A stretch of 10,909 nucleotides of DNA from an uncultured Collinsella sp. GTDB lineage: Bacteria > Actinomycetota > Coriobacteriia > Coriobacteriales > Coriobacteriaceae. Below the pieces are notes generated by a model that was given only the letters and a program-made list of their open reading frames with translations, made no database searches and had not been told where the DNA came from. The first letter of the stretch is position 1; every line of letters begins with the position of its first letter. The position numbers and the translations under genes are program-made. Where the stretch lies: contig CABVBR010000058.1 of the NCBI GenBank assembly GCA_902496645.1, forward strand, positions 1-10,909, read 5' to 3'. This document shows, in pieces, positions 1 through 5,601 of this stretch.

Positions 1-88
1 TCCGTACATGTGCGGATGAATCTGGGAAGTGTTCGGATGAAGTTGATAATCAAGGGACCTGCAAATCGCCGGATTTCAAAAATAGTTC

Positions 89-117
89 TTGCCACCGGGT
101 AAGAGCTCCGTTATATT
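89..117 (+). promoter_or_regulatory. sigma-70-type promoter for tRNA-Val
   Basis: A -35 box TTGCCA (89-94) and a -10 box TATATT (112-117) are separated by an ideal 17 bp. The expected transcription start, near 124, lies about 23 nt before the tRNA 5' end, which suits a short leader removed by RNase P. No other gene begins here, so the promoter most likely serves the tRNA alone. Confidence 0.75.
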
Positions 118-146
118 ATTTCCTGCGCACTCGCGCACCCTTGATC

Positions 147-221
147 GGGCGTTTAGCTCAGGGGGAGAGCGCTTCCCTGACACGGAAGAGGTCACAAGTT
201 CAAATCTTGTAACGCCCACCA
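147..221 (+). tRNA. tRNA-Val (anticodon GAC)
   Basis: The full cloverleaf can be folded by hand. The 7-bp acceptor stem is GGGCGTT (147-153) with AACGCCC (211-217). The D stem is GCTC/GAGC (156-159/167-170). The anticodon stem is CTTCC/GGAAG (172-176/184-188) around the loop CTGACAC, with anticodon GAC at 179-181. The T stem is ACAAG/CTTGT (194-198/206-210) around TTCAAAT. The discriminator base is A218 and the CCA end (219-221) is genome-encoded. GAC reads the valine codon GUC, and GUU by wobble. It is a single-gene unit with its own promoter and terminator. No second copy of its 3' end, as expected for an integrated island, was seen in the window. Confidence 0.96.
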
Positions 222-228
222 AATGTTC

Positions 229-265
229 GCAGCTCAGAGGCTTCGCCTCTGAGCTGCTTTGTTTT
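229..265 (+). terminator. Rho-independent terminator of tRNA-Val
   Basis: A perfect 12-bp stem (229-240 with 246-257) closes a CTTCG loop (241-245) and is followed at once by TTTGTTTT (258-265). It begins 8 nt after the CCA end of the tRNA, so it terminates the tRNA transcript. Confidence 0.93.
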
Positions 266-327
266 ACGCCGCCAAGCCAAGAGGGCGCCGCGGCATCCAA
301 GGTCGCTTCTACGACGCCGGCAATCAT

Positions 328-465
328 CCCAACCGAGGCCGATGCCACTTCTGCGCCGACGATGGCAACCCCAATCAAGCCCAAACCCGCTTCCGCACCG
401 CCAGCCGGCACCCCAACCAAGCCAAAATTGCCCAAACGGCCTTGGCGGCCGCCCCAATCAGGCCC
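328..465. repeat. degenerate ~42-nt tandem repeat, four units
   Basis: A 13-base core of the form CCCAAYCRRGSCM occurs at 328-340, 370-382, 412-424 and 453-465, giving periods of 42, 42 and 41 nt. The sequence between cores is also partly conserved. Read on the minus strand from 435, the units become 14-residue Gly/Val/Ala-rich blocks (G-L-V-G-V, G-L-I-G-V, S-V-G-M). Read on the plus strand they become Pro/Thr/Lys-rich blocks. Neither frame has a credible start with a ribosome binding site, and both open frames run through the tRNA and its terminator, so I do not call a gene. The one-base shift before the fourth core would break any frame. It could be the decayed remnant of a repeat-containing gene or a non-coding tandem repeat. 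Confidence 0.55.
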
Positions 466-506
466 GAATGGGCCTCACGGCCACATCCGATCGGCCTTCC
501 TATAAT

Positions 507-688
507 CAGGTCTAATACTTTTCCCGAGAAGTGAACGACCTTATTTGGACCCTCGAAGCACCCACACTTTTCGGCATCAAAACCGCAGGATTCCAACGAC
601 AAAACCGCAGGAAATGAGCCCCCAAAAGTGTCGATGCTTCGGGGGTCCATTTTGACTCGTTCACTTCTCGGGAAAAGTATTAGACCTG
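507..688. repeat. long inverted-repeat (hairpin) element, MITE-like
   Basis: The outer arms, 507-538 and 657-688, are perfect 32-bp inverted repeats. Pairing continues inward without gaps to 574 and 621, with about 26 of 36 positions matching, so each arm is 68 bp. The 46-nt centre (575-620) carries two direct copies of AAAACCGCAGGA (579-590, 601-612). No open frame with a start signal lies inside and no convincing target-site duplication is seen at the ends. The size and structure fit a non-autonomous mobile or palindromic intergenic repeat. It lies 38 bp beyond the stop codon of the minus-strand gene ending at 726, so its RNA could fold into a long hairpin at the 3' end of that transcript. 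Confidence 0.7.
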
Positions 689-725
689 GAAACAGAGGTC
701 CTGACCACACGCCCGGCAATCGCGC

Positions 726-1829
726 CTACCAATGCAGATGTGCCTCGATTACGGTTTGCCAAAGCTTAAACCGCTTCGTTTCGACGCGTGCAAGAGCGAG
801 ATATCGCTGCTCCTCGTTCATTGTCCTGTTAAAGATGGGGCGTTTATTCCGATGCAGCTTACGCCGGATGCGCTCGCACAGGCGAACGAGCTTGTCGTAG
901 TCGCTTGCCTGGTCGGTCGTCACAGTAAAGTACGCTACTCCACTAAGCAGCGCCAACTCGTTGCGGCGCTCGGCGTCCTTGTGAATCTTCTCGCTCCCGT
1001 CATGGATGGCGTCACTGTCGTAATCAACCATTGCGGTAAGCATCTCGGGCAGTAGTCCAGCCCTTATCTTGTCCACGCCCACCTCGACTTTTGCCGTAAG
1101 TGTAATGTCAGGCTTGCGTTCCAGCACGCGTAGCTTGCGCTTGCGTCCGTCGTCGTAGCCGTCACGAACATAGACCTTCTTGTTCAGCTCGGCCTTACCC
1201 AATGCATATCCGCCGTAGCGCGCAGGCAGCGACATAAACATGCAAAGCCCCGACTCCCTTGGCGAGCGCGACCCCTCGATCACGTATGCAAGCAATGCCT
1301 TGGCTTTCGCAATATCTCGCACCTTAGGGGACTTCTCGATATACGCCGCAATGAGCTCCTTGGTCGTAAGCCTCCCATCACGCATGCCCTTGTCCCTGCT
1401 TGTCACCCCGCCGGGAGCAAGGTTATCCAGCCGATAGTCCGATGTCATGGCGTAGCCGGCATAAATTGCCTCTGCCGCATCGCCGTCGTGCGCTGCCTGC
1501 AAAAACGCCAGCTCTGGAGAGCATACGTACGCTTCCAGGTCACCTCTCCAGTGGCCCAGCGAGATAAACGAACCCGCCGGGAGCTCGTTGGTGCACAGGT
1601 GCGTCGCGACGTGCTTGGCCCGCCGGCGGTCGGCGCGCGTCGGCACCATCAGGTCCAGCACGTCGATCCCAAGGTCGTAGCGATCGATGAACTCCTGCGC
1701 CTCTTGGTCACAGAGCGTGCAGGCACCCGCAATCGAAACGACCTCTGGTTCCGAATCCCCAAAGCGCGGGTTCGGAATATGCGCCAAAAGCGCCAGCGCA
1801 GCGTTATGTGAAACGATGAAGTACCCCAT
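726..1829 (-). CDS. protein with Vsr/DUF559-like nuclease-fold C-terminal domain
   Basis: This is a 367-residue protein of unproven function. The C-terminal third resembles the PD-(D/E)XK fold of Vsr/DUF559 proteins, also seen in the C-terminus of some AbiEi-type regulators. Visible elements are KPD (D241), a V-D-Y-D-S strand (D269, D271), H276, K-D-A-E-R-R-N (D285, R288) and then L-L-S-G-V-A-Y-F-T-V. The N-terminus (IVSHNAALALL) resembles the opening of hypothetical proteins common in Coriobacteriia. Cysteines at 37, 40 and 79 are present but do not form an obvious zinc site. I chose ATG at 1829 because conserved-looking sequence begins there; a longer frame to 1916 adds 29 arginine-rich residues. 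The gene stands alone, divergent from the next one, and ends 38 bp from the inverted-repeat element. It could be a nuclease, or a DNA-binding protein that kept only the fold. Confidence 0.8.
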   Translation of the reverse strand: MGYFIVSHNAALALLAHIPNPRFGDSEPEVVSIAGACTLCDQEAQEFIDRYDLGIDVLDLMVPTRADRRRAKHVATHLCTNELPAGSFISLGHWRGDLEAYVCSPELAFLQAAHDGDAAEAIYAGYAMTSDYRLDNLAPGGVTSRDKGMRDGRLTTKELIAAYIEKSPKVRDIAKAKALLAYVIEGSRSPRESGLCMFMSLPARYGGYALGKAELNKKVYVRDGYDDGRKRKLRVLERKPDITLTAKVEVGVDKIRAGLLPEMLTAMVDYDSDAIHDGSEKIHKDAERRNELALLSGVAYFTVTTDQASDYDKLVRLCERIRRKLHRNKRPIFNRTMNEEQRYLALARVETKRFKLWQTVIEAHLHW

Positions 1830-2146
1830 GGCGCGAAGATAGCACGCGCGTCGGCGGCGGCTCGCGACCCTGGCAAGTTTTCGGCAAACGACCAGCAGTT
1901 TTTCGCCGCGACGCATCCAAAGTGTTCATTCGTCGACGCCTAAATGCAAATCCGTCAAGCTTTTGGCAAGCTTGCCGCTCAACTGACCAAAAGCTGACCA
2001 TTTGCTTGCCCATTTGCTTGACGGCGCGCCCTCGCAAAAACACTCCGCGACTTCTCGAGCGTTCAAAGTGCTCGTTTAGCGACCGCGCGTCCGCCGCTGG
2101 GGTATCCTTGGAGCACATGCACCGCAAGCCGCACAAAGGAGCCGCC
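1830..2146. other. 317-bp divergent intergenic region with short repeats
   Basis: This stretch separates the starts of two divergent genes and must hold both promoters. I could not assign convincing -35/-10 pairs. It contains a tandem 11-bp repeat CCATTTGCTTG (1998-2008, 2010-2020) and a 9-bp inverted repeat AGCTTTTGG/CCAAAAGCT (1958-1966/1987-1995). Both are candidate regulator sites. An open frame extends upstream of 2147 through this region, but it lacks a ribosome binding site and conserved sequence. Confidence 0.4.
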
Positions 2147-2845
2147 ATGCGCACCGAGCTCGATGTTCCCTTTTCGCACAAAGACGAGGCCAAGGCCCTG
2201 GGCGCCAAGTGGGACCGGGTCAAGAAGATCTGGTACGTGCCCGATGGCGTCAACCCCGAGCCCTTTGCCGCGTGGCTGCCCGGCGTGGATCGCTCCGACC
2301 CCAGCGCGCCCTACATCTACCTGGTGCTGGGCAAGCGCGAATGCTGGAAGTGCCACGAGCAGACGACGGTCGCGGCCTTTGGCATTCCGTATCGGGTGGC
2401 CGAGGATTCGGACAGCTTGGCCTCGCCCAGCAATGCGCCCGCCATCGACGACGCGGGCCACGTCGCGATTGACACCAGCCGCGCCAACGCCGTGGCCATC
2501 GTCCCCGCGCTGGGCTGCGTGCCGGCCGAGATCCGCGACTACCTGCACCAGCGCTGCGGCTACAAGCCCGTAACGTCGCGCACCACCAAGACCGCATCGC
2601 TCGCCAGCACGTGCACCGGCTGCGGCGCGCTGCAAGGCAGCCATTACCTGTTCGAGGAGCCCACGTCGCCGTTTGCACTCACGGCCATCAACAAGCTGCC
2701 CGCGCTGGAGTTCGTGCGCGTGGAGGTCGCCGGCGTCTATGGCATCCCCGCCACGCCAGGCGACTTTGACCAGGCGCTCTTCACCTGGGCCCGCGACCAC
2801 CACGCCCAGTTCCACAAGACCCTGTTCGAGGGGATCTACCTGTAG
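2147..2845 (+). CDS. DUF5710-domain protein with split zinc ribbon
   Basis: This is a 232-residue soluble protein with no signal peptide. Residues 3-45 (ELDVPFSHKDEAKALGAKWD, then W-Y-V-P and a terminal W-L-P) match the DUF5710 pattern, a small module found attached to DNA-processing proteins such as primases and topoisomerases. Two CxxC knuckles follow, C66-x2-C69 and C156-x2-C159, about 90 residues apart; together they could bind one zinc ion. ATG at 2147 was chosen because AAAGGAG (2135-2141) lies 5 nt upstream and the DUF5710 match starts at the next residues. The open frame extends to 1922, but that part looks non-coding. The protein may bind nucleic acid through its zinc ribbon, which is inference only. 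It is a single-gene unit, divergent from the gene on its left and convergent with the one on its right. Confidence 0.85.
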   Translation: MRTELDVPFSHKDEAKALGAKWDRVKKIWYVPDGVNPEPFAAWLPGVDRSDPSAPYIYLVLGKRECWKCHEQTTVAAFGIPYRVAEDSDSLASPSNAPAIDDAGHVAIDTSRANAVAIVPALGCVPAEIRDYLHQRCGYKPVTSRTTKTASLASTCTGCGALQGSHYLFEEPTSPFALTAINKLPALEFVRVEVAGVYGIPATPGDFDQALFTWARDHHAQFHKTLFEGIYL

Positions 2846-2851
2846 CCCAAA

Positions 2852-2889
2852 CCTCGAAAATCGAGTCCAGATTTCCTCGAAAATCGAGT
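2852..2889. repeat. twin 15-bp repeats with palindromic core
   Basis: CCTCGAAAATCGAGT occurs at 2852-2866 and again at 2875-2889, 23 bp apart. Each contains the palindrome CTCGA-AAA-TCGAG. They start 6 bp after the stop of the DUF5710 gene, in the gap between convergent genes. There is no U-tract, so they are not classic terminators. They could be paired operator-like sites, part of an interspersed genomic repeat, or a weak bidirectional stop. A small hairpin, GGTAG/CTACC (2897-2901/2907-2911), follows directly. Confidence 0.6.
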
Positions 2890-2971
2890 ATGCGCAGGTA
2901 GTTGAGCTACCAATTCGATAACGAGCCATTGGAGCAGTTGGCCGGTTATTCTGTCGTCGGAACTGGGGCTT

Positions 2972-3244
2972 CTAATCGTCGTAGGTAATGGCGCATCCGC
3001 AGGTTGGACATTGTTGAGGGTAGATTGGGAGGCGCAGGCCTGTTCGAGCGCGTACGTCGGTGGCGTGTTTGTCGCGGGTGTCGATGAAGCTGATGTCTAG
3101 GCACGAGAGGTCTGAGCCGCAGTTTGGACAGGGCAGATAGATTTGGCTGCAATAGGCCTCGACCGTTGGGAGCAGATTCCTATTCATCAGAGTGCGCGGC
3201 AAGTTTCCGTATACGCCTCGTGCGATATCGCTTCGCCATCCCAT
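2972..3244 (-). CDS. small zinc-ribbon protein (90 aa)
   Basis: The 90-residue product carries two cysteine knuckles, C39-P-N-C42-G-S-D and C79-P-T-C82-G-C, the pattern of a zinc ribbon. Further cysteines are at 32, 48 and 84. There is no membrane segment or signal peptide. The start at 3244 is supported by AGGGGAG-like sequence a few bases upstream, and the frame ends in TAG at 2972. It follows the HNH nuclease gene on the same strand with a 118-bp gap, so the two may be co-transcribed or the small gene may have its own promoter in the gap. The function is unknown. Zinc ribbons of this kind often bind nucleic acid or protein partners, so an accessory role to the nuclease is possible but unproven. 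Confidence 0.7.
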   Translation of the reverse strand: MGWRSDIARGVYGNLPRTLMNRNLLPTVEAYCSQIYLPCPNCGSDLSCLDISFIDTRDKHATDVRARTGLRLPIYPQQCPTCGCAITYDD

Positions 3245-3362
3245 GATCTCCCCTTTCCCGTTTTAACTGTTGAGGAGAGGATGGCAGGATCGAACGGCTC
3301 TCGCTGTGGCGTAGTACGATCCGATCAATCGACATGATCGAGCAAGGTAGGCGGCAAGCCCG

Positions 3363-4445
3363 CTAGTACGGAGCGACGGCTTCCGCATGACGGCGGGATT
3401 CCGAGAAGTCGAACTCGGCGCGATGAGCCTCAAGGAACCGGGCATTAGGACGCAGGCGATGCTCGTCCGGCTCCCGTAACACCGACCCAGCAAATGTTAC
3501 ATAGTCCGTATGCTGCAGAAGATATGACCCGCAAAGCTGATAATCGCCGCGCACGAGTTCGAACGAAATCAGATGAGCGTCGAACAGCGAATGTAGGTCG
3601 CGGCGCAGCAGGATTCCGTTGCTAACAACCTGCGACTTGGGGCCCGAGTAGTTCTCGATATGCGCGGCCTCCAGCGCTTCATCGACGTTACAGCCCGAGA
3701 CGGCACATCTGCCGGTATAGGCCTCAAAGAGCTGATTGCGAAAACGTTGCTGTCCAATTCGCTCGCGACGCAACGCATAGCGAACCTTTTCTTCATCGCT
3801 CGCCGGAGCACCTGAAAACTCCGCCGCAACGGGAGTCTCCTTCATGTAGCTCATATCGGGGAAGAAGCGCGCGTCGGGTCCGCCCTTGTGCACGGGTCCA
3901 TGCAGCACAAACCAACTGTTCTCGGGCTCGTAACGTTCAACGAACGCCAAGCCCAGCACCTTATAACCAGCGCTGGTCGCAAAGAACACGCCGACCGGAA
4001 CGCCGCACTCCATGCAGTTGATCATTTTTTGGTTGTAGTCCTGGTCACGCCAATTTTCGACCGAGGCGCTCTGCGACGAATACTTGAGCACCCACGTGCC
4101 ATCCTCAAGATAGAGTGGCGGAACATCTGGGTAGGCACCGCGCTTGGAATTGTGCACCGAGAGGGCAAAGGTCTTCTCGCGCGGATGCTTGACGCGCCCG
4201 CGACCAGGCCAAAAGATGCCCGAATCACGCGACACGGGAAAGAGCTCAGAATCGACCGTCAAGCGATGGCGGTATTGAGGGCTATCGGCATTCGTGCGAT
4301 GCGGGAGCTTGTCCCACAGACCGCCGCGCTGCTCCTCGCGCAAAAACCACTCCCAAGCCTGAACATACTCGGACGGCACAAAGCTGCAAGCGTGGTCGAA
4401 ACTCGGCCGAGCAATCAGCGGAACACTAGAAGCAATGCCGTCCAT
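3363..4445 (-). CDS. HNH endonuclease, probable modification-dependent restriction type
   Basis: This 360-residue protein has an HNH nuclease domain in its C-terminal half: C247/C252, then A-A-H262-I-E-N-Y-S-G, S-N276-G-I-L-L and D-L-H285-S-L-F-D. That order and spacing match the HNH_2 family, and H262, N276 and H285 are the expected catalytic and metal ligands. Residues about 70-190 form a separate domain (NQKMINCMECGVPVGVFFAT, G-Y-K-V-L-G-L-A-F-V-E) that resembles the PUA/SRA-like readers placed before HNH domains in type IV restriction enzymes; this assignment is tentative. ATG at 4445 was chosen because GGAGG lies 6 nt upstream; the longer frame to 4505 starts near the neighbouring terminator. 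No methyltransferase gene is nearby, consistent with a stand-alone enzyme that cuts modified foreign DNA. Confidence 0.85.
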   Translation of the reverse strand: MDGIASSVPLIARPSFDHACSFVPSEYVQAWEWFLREEQRGGLWDKLPHRTNADSPQYRHRLTVDSELFPVSRDSGIFWPGRGRVKHPREKTFALSVHNSKRGAYPDVPPLYLEDGTWVLKYSSQSASVENWRDQDYNQKMINCMECGVPVGVFFATSAGYKVLGLAFVERYEPENSWFVLHGPVHKGGPDARFFPDMSYMKETPVAAEFSGAPASDEEKVRYALRRERIGQQRFRNQLFEAYTGRCAVSGCNVDEALEAAHIENYSGPKSQVVSNGILLRRDLHSLFDAHLISFELVRGDYQLCGSYLLQHTDYVTFAGSVLREPDEHRLRPNARFLEAHRAEFDFSESRRHAEAVAPY

Positions 4446-4475
4446 AAGGAACCTCCAGGAAGAACAGTTCCTCAC

Positions 4476-4481
4476 ATTATC
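4476..4481 (-). promoter_or_regulatory. possible -10 box of the HNH nuclease gene
   Basis: On the minus strand these bases read GATAAT, 30 bp before the ATG at 4445 and just downstream of the terminator that closes the surface-protein transcript. A recognisable -35 box is missing. The terminator implies that the nuclease gene needs its own promoter in this gap. Confidence 0.3.
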
Positions 4482-4506
4482 GCCTACGCAACAATGGCGC
4501 CACACG

Positions 4507-4539
4507 AAAAAGGGCCCACTTCCTTCGAAGTGGACCCTT
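4507..4539 (-). terminator. Rho-independent terminator after the TasA-like gene
   Basis: The minus-strand transcript folds 4539-4527 with 4522-4510 into a 13-bp stem containing one G-U pair, closed by a GAAG loop, and then runs into a U-tract (complement of AAAAA at 4507-4511). It lies 28 bp after the stop codon at 4568 and separates the surface-protein genes from the HNH nuclease gene. Confidence 0.88.
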
Positions 4540-4567
4540 GGGCAAGATCGATTAATCTAACTCAGTG

Positions 4568-5518
4568 TTACTTGGAATCAGGTACGATGCCGACCAAGCT
4601 AACGGTGACGTCAAAGGTCGGAGCGATGGTGTTCTTGTCCTGCTCGGACCAGTTTTGGCAGTCTGAGTCGGTGCCTTCCATCCAAATGACAATCTTCATG
4701 TTCGTGCCGTTGTAATCGACGCGCGAAGCGACCTTTTGCGCGTTGCCGCTCGGCTTAACGTAGCCTTCGCCCGCTTTCGTGGCGCCCCAGTTATCGCCGT
4801 TTTGATCGAACGAATCGGTGCCAGAAAGGTGCAAATACGTAGGTGCAACAACCCTGTTCAGAGATTCAGGGTCGACACACGACCAACCCGCAACGGTAGT
4901 CATGTCGTTGCCCGTATCAGTTGTCGAGGGAGCGATTGGCGCATAGACAACGCGTAGCTCTCCGTTAATCACAATGCCCACGCGCAGGCTGCCTTTGATT
5001 TTGTCGAACCATTTCTGCGTGCCGCCATGCTGTGTGATCGCAATGGGCGAGCCGTTGCTCGCGTCCAAATACACGTCGGCAACGCCCGTGTTCGCCACGG
5101 TATAGAGCGTGTAATTCGCAGCGGTGAATGCGTAGTAATCGTTGCCTTGAATAATGTACTTGCCGGGAGCCTCACCCGAAATGGATGTGTCAACCTTCTG
5201 ATAGGTGCTCACATTAACGCCCTGCCAGCCTTGAGGAACGTACCAGTTTTTGGCATCGTTCGTCGACGACGGGCTAATCTCGTGACCGGTTGCGGAAGCG
5301 ACCGTTGAGGTGTCTGAGCCGTGATCGGGCGTGTCGCCCTCAACGATTTGGAGCACCATGCCATTTGCCTGAGCAGAAATGGTGCTGGTAGTCGCATGAA
5401 CTCTACTATTCGTGACAAACCATGCGTAGGTAGTTGCAGAAAGAGCCACCGCTGAGACGACGACGGTTAGTGCCGCCCCAATAAGCTGAATCTTGAGTTT
5501 CTTTACCGAATCACGCAT
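4568..5518 (-). CDS. TasA/camelysin-like exported surface protein
   Basis: This 316-residue protein has a basic N-terminus (RDSVKKLKIQ), a hydrophobic segment at about 11-30, and the motif A-T-T-Y-A-W-F-V-T-N at 28-37. That arrangement is typical of SipW-dependent TasA/camelysin-like proteins, which form extracellular fibres or biofilm matrix. The rest is predicted extracellular and beta-rich. Near the C-terminus it has K-I-V-I-W-M-E-G-T-D-S-D-C, a strand motif shared with the product of 7322-8464. Two cysteines, in GWSC and DSDC, could form a disulfide outside the cell. GGAGGGAGG lies 8 nt before the ATG. The preceding gene on the same strand is a paralogue, separated by an attenuator-like terminator. 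No SipW-type peptidase is in the window, so processing must be encoded elsewhere. An adhesin or pilus-like role is an alternative. Confidence 0.85.
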   Translation of the reverse strand: MRDSVKKLKIQLIGAALTVVVSAVALSATTYAWFVTNSRVHATTSTISAQANGMVLQIVEGDTPDHGSDTSTVASATGHEISPSSTNDAKNWYVPQGWQGVNVSTYQKVDTSISGEAPGKYIIQGNDYYAFTAANYTLYTVANTGVADVYLDASNGSPIAITQHGGTQKWFDKIKGSLRVGIVINGELRVVYAPIAPSTTDTGNDMTTVAGWSCVDPESLNRVVAPTYLHLSGTDSFDQNGDNWGATKAGEGYVKPSGNAQKVASRVDYNGTNMKIVIWMEGTDSDCQNWSEQDKNTIAPTFDVTVSLVGIVPDSK

Positions 5519-5541
5519 ATCCGTCGCCTCCCTCCGTTAAG

Positions 5542-5575
5542 AAAAAGGGCAGGACCCCGGGCTGGGAACCTGCCC
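5542..5575 (-). terminator. terminator/attenuator between the two TasA-like genes
   Basis: On the minus strand GGGCAGG (5575-5569) pairs with CCTGCCC (5553-5547), followed by a U-tract (complement of AAAAA at 5542-5546). It lies 26 bp after the stop of the upstream paralogue and 23 bp before the ATG of the downstream gene, with the Shine-Dalgarno sequence in between. There is no room for a complete promoter between hairpin and start codon, so it probably sets the level of read-through into the downstream gene. Confidence 0.8.
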
Positions 5576-5601
5576 ATCACAAGCTTCTATGAAACTACTG
5601 A

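Larger units (their letters stand above)
266..725. other. 460-bp gene-free stretch holding repeats
   Basis: Between the tRNA terminator and the stop of the minus-strand gene at 726 I find no supportable coding region. Open frames here pass through the tRNA, the terminator or the hairpin arms and lack ribosome binding sites. The stretch holds the 42-nt tandem repeat (328-465) and the inverted-repeat element (507-688). Confidence 0.6.

Noticed and set aside
13..41. Two copies of CGGATGAA 21 bp apart at the left edge
   Set aside because: Only an 8-base match at the edge of the window; too short to support a feature without more upstream sequence.
147..221. tRNA-Val as the attachment site of an integrated island
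   Set aside because: No integrase gene and no second copy of the tRNA 3' end were found in the window.
76..505. Open frames on both strands over the tRNA region
   Set aside because: They include the tRNA-Val gene and its terminator, so they cannot be genes as drawn; only the repeat pattern at 328-465 was kept as an observation.
2063..2929. 288-codon minus-strand open frame
   Set aside because: Antisense to the well-supported DUF5710 gene. The translation is a low-complexity Gly/Ala/Arg/Val composition with no motif, and it runs through the twin palindromes.
2880..2960. tRNA-like fragment (GGTAG...CTACC followed by AATTCGATA)
   Set aside because: It superficially resembles D- and T-arm sequence, but no acceptor stem, anticodon stem or CCA end can be folded.
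3888..4715. 275-codon plus-strand open frame
   Set aside because: Antisense to the HNH nuclease gene, crosses the terminator at 4507-4539 and the end of the TasA-like gene, and has no start signal.
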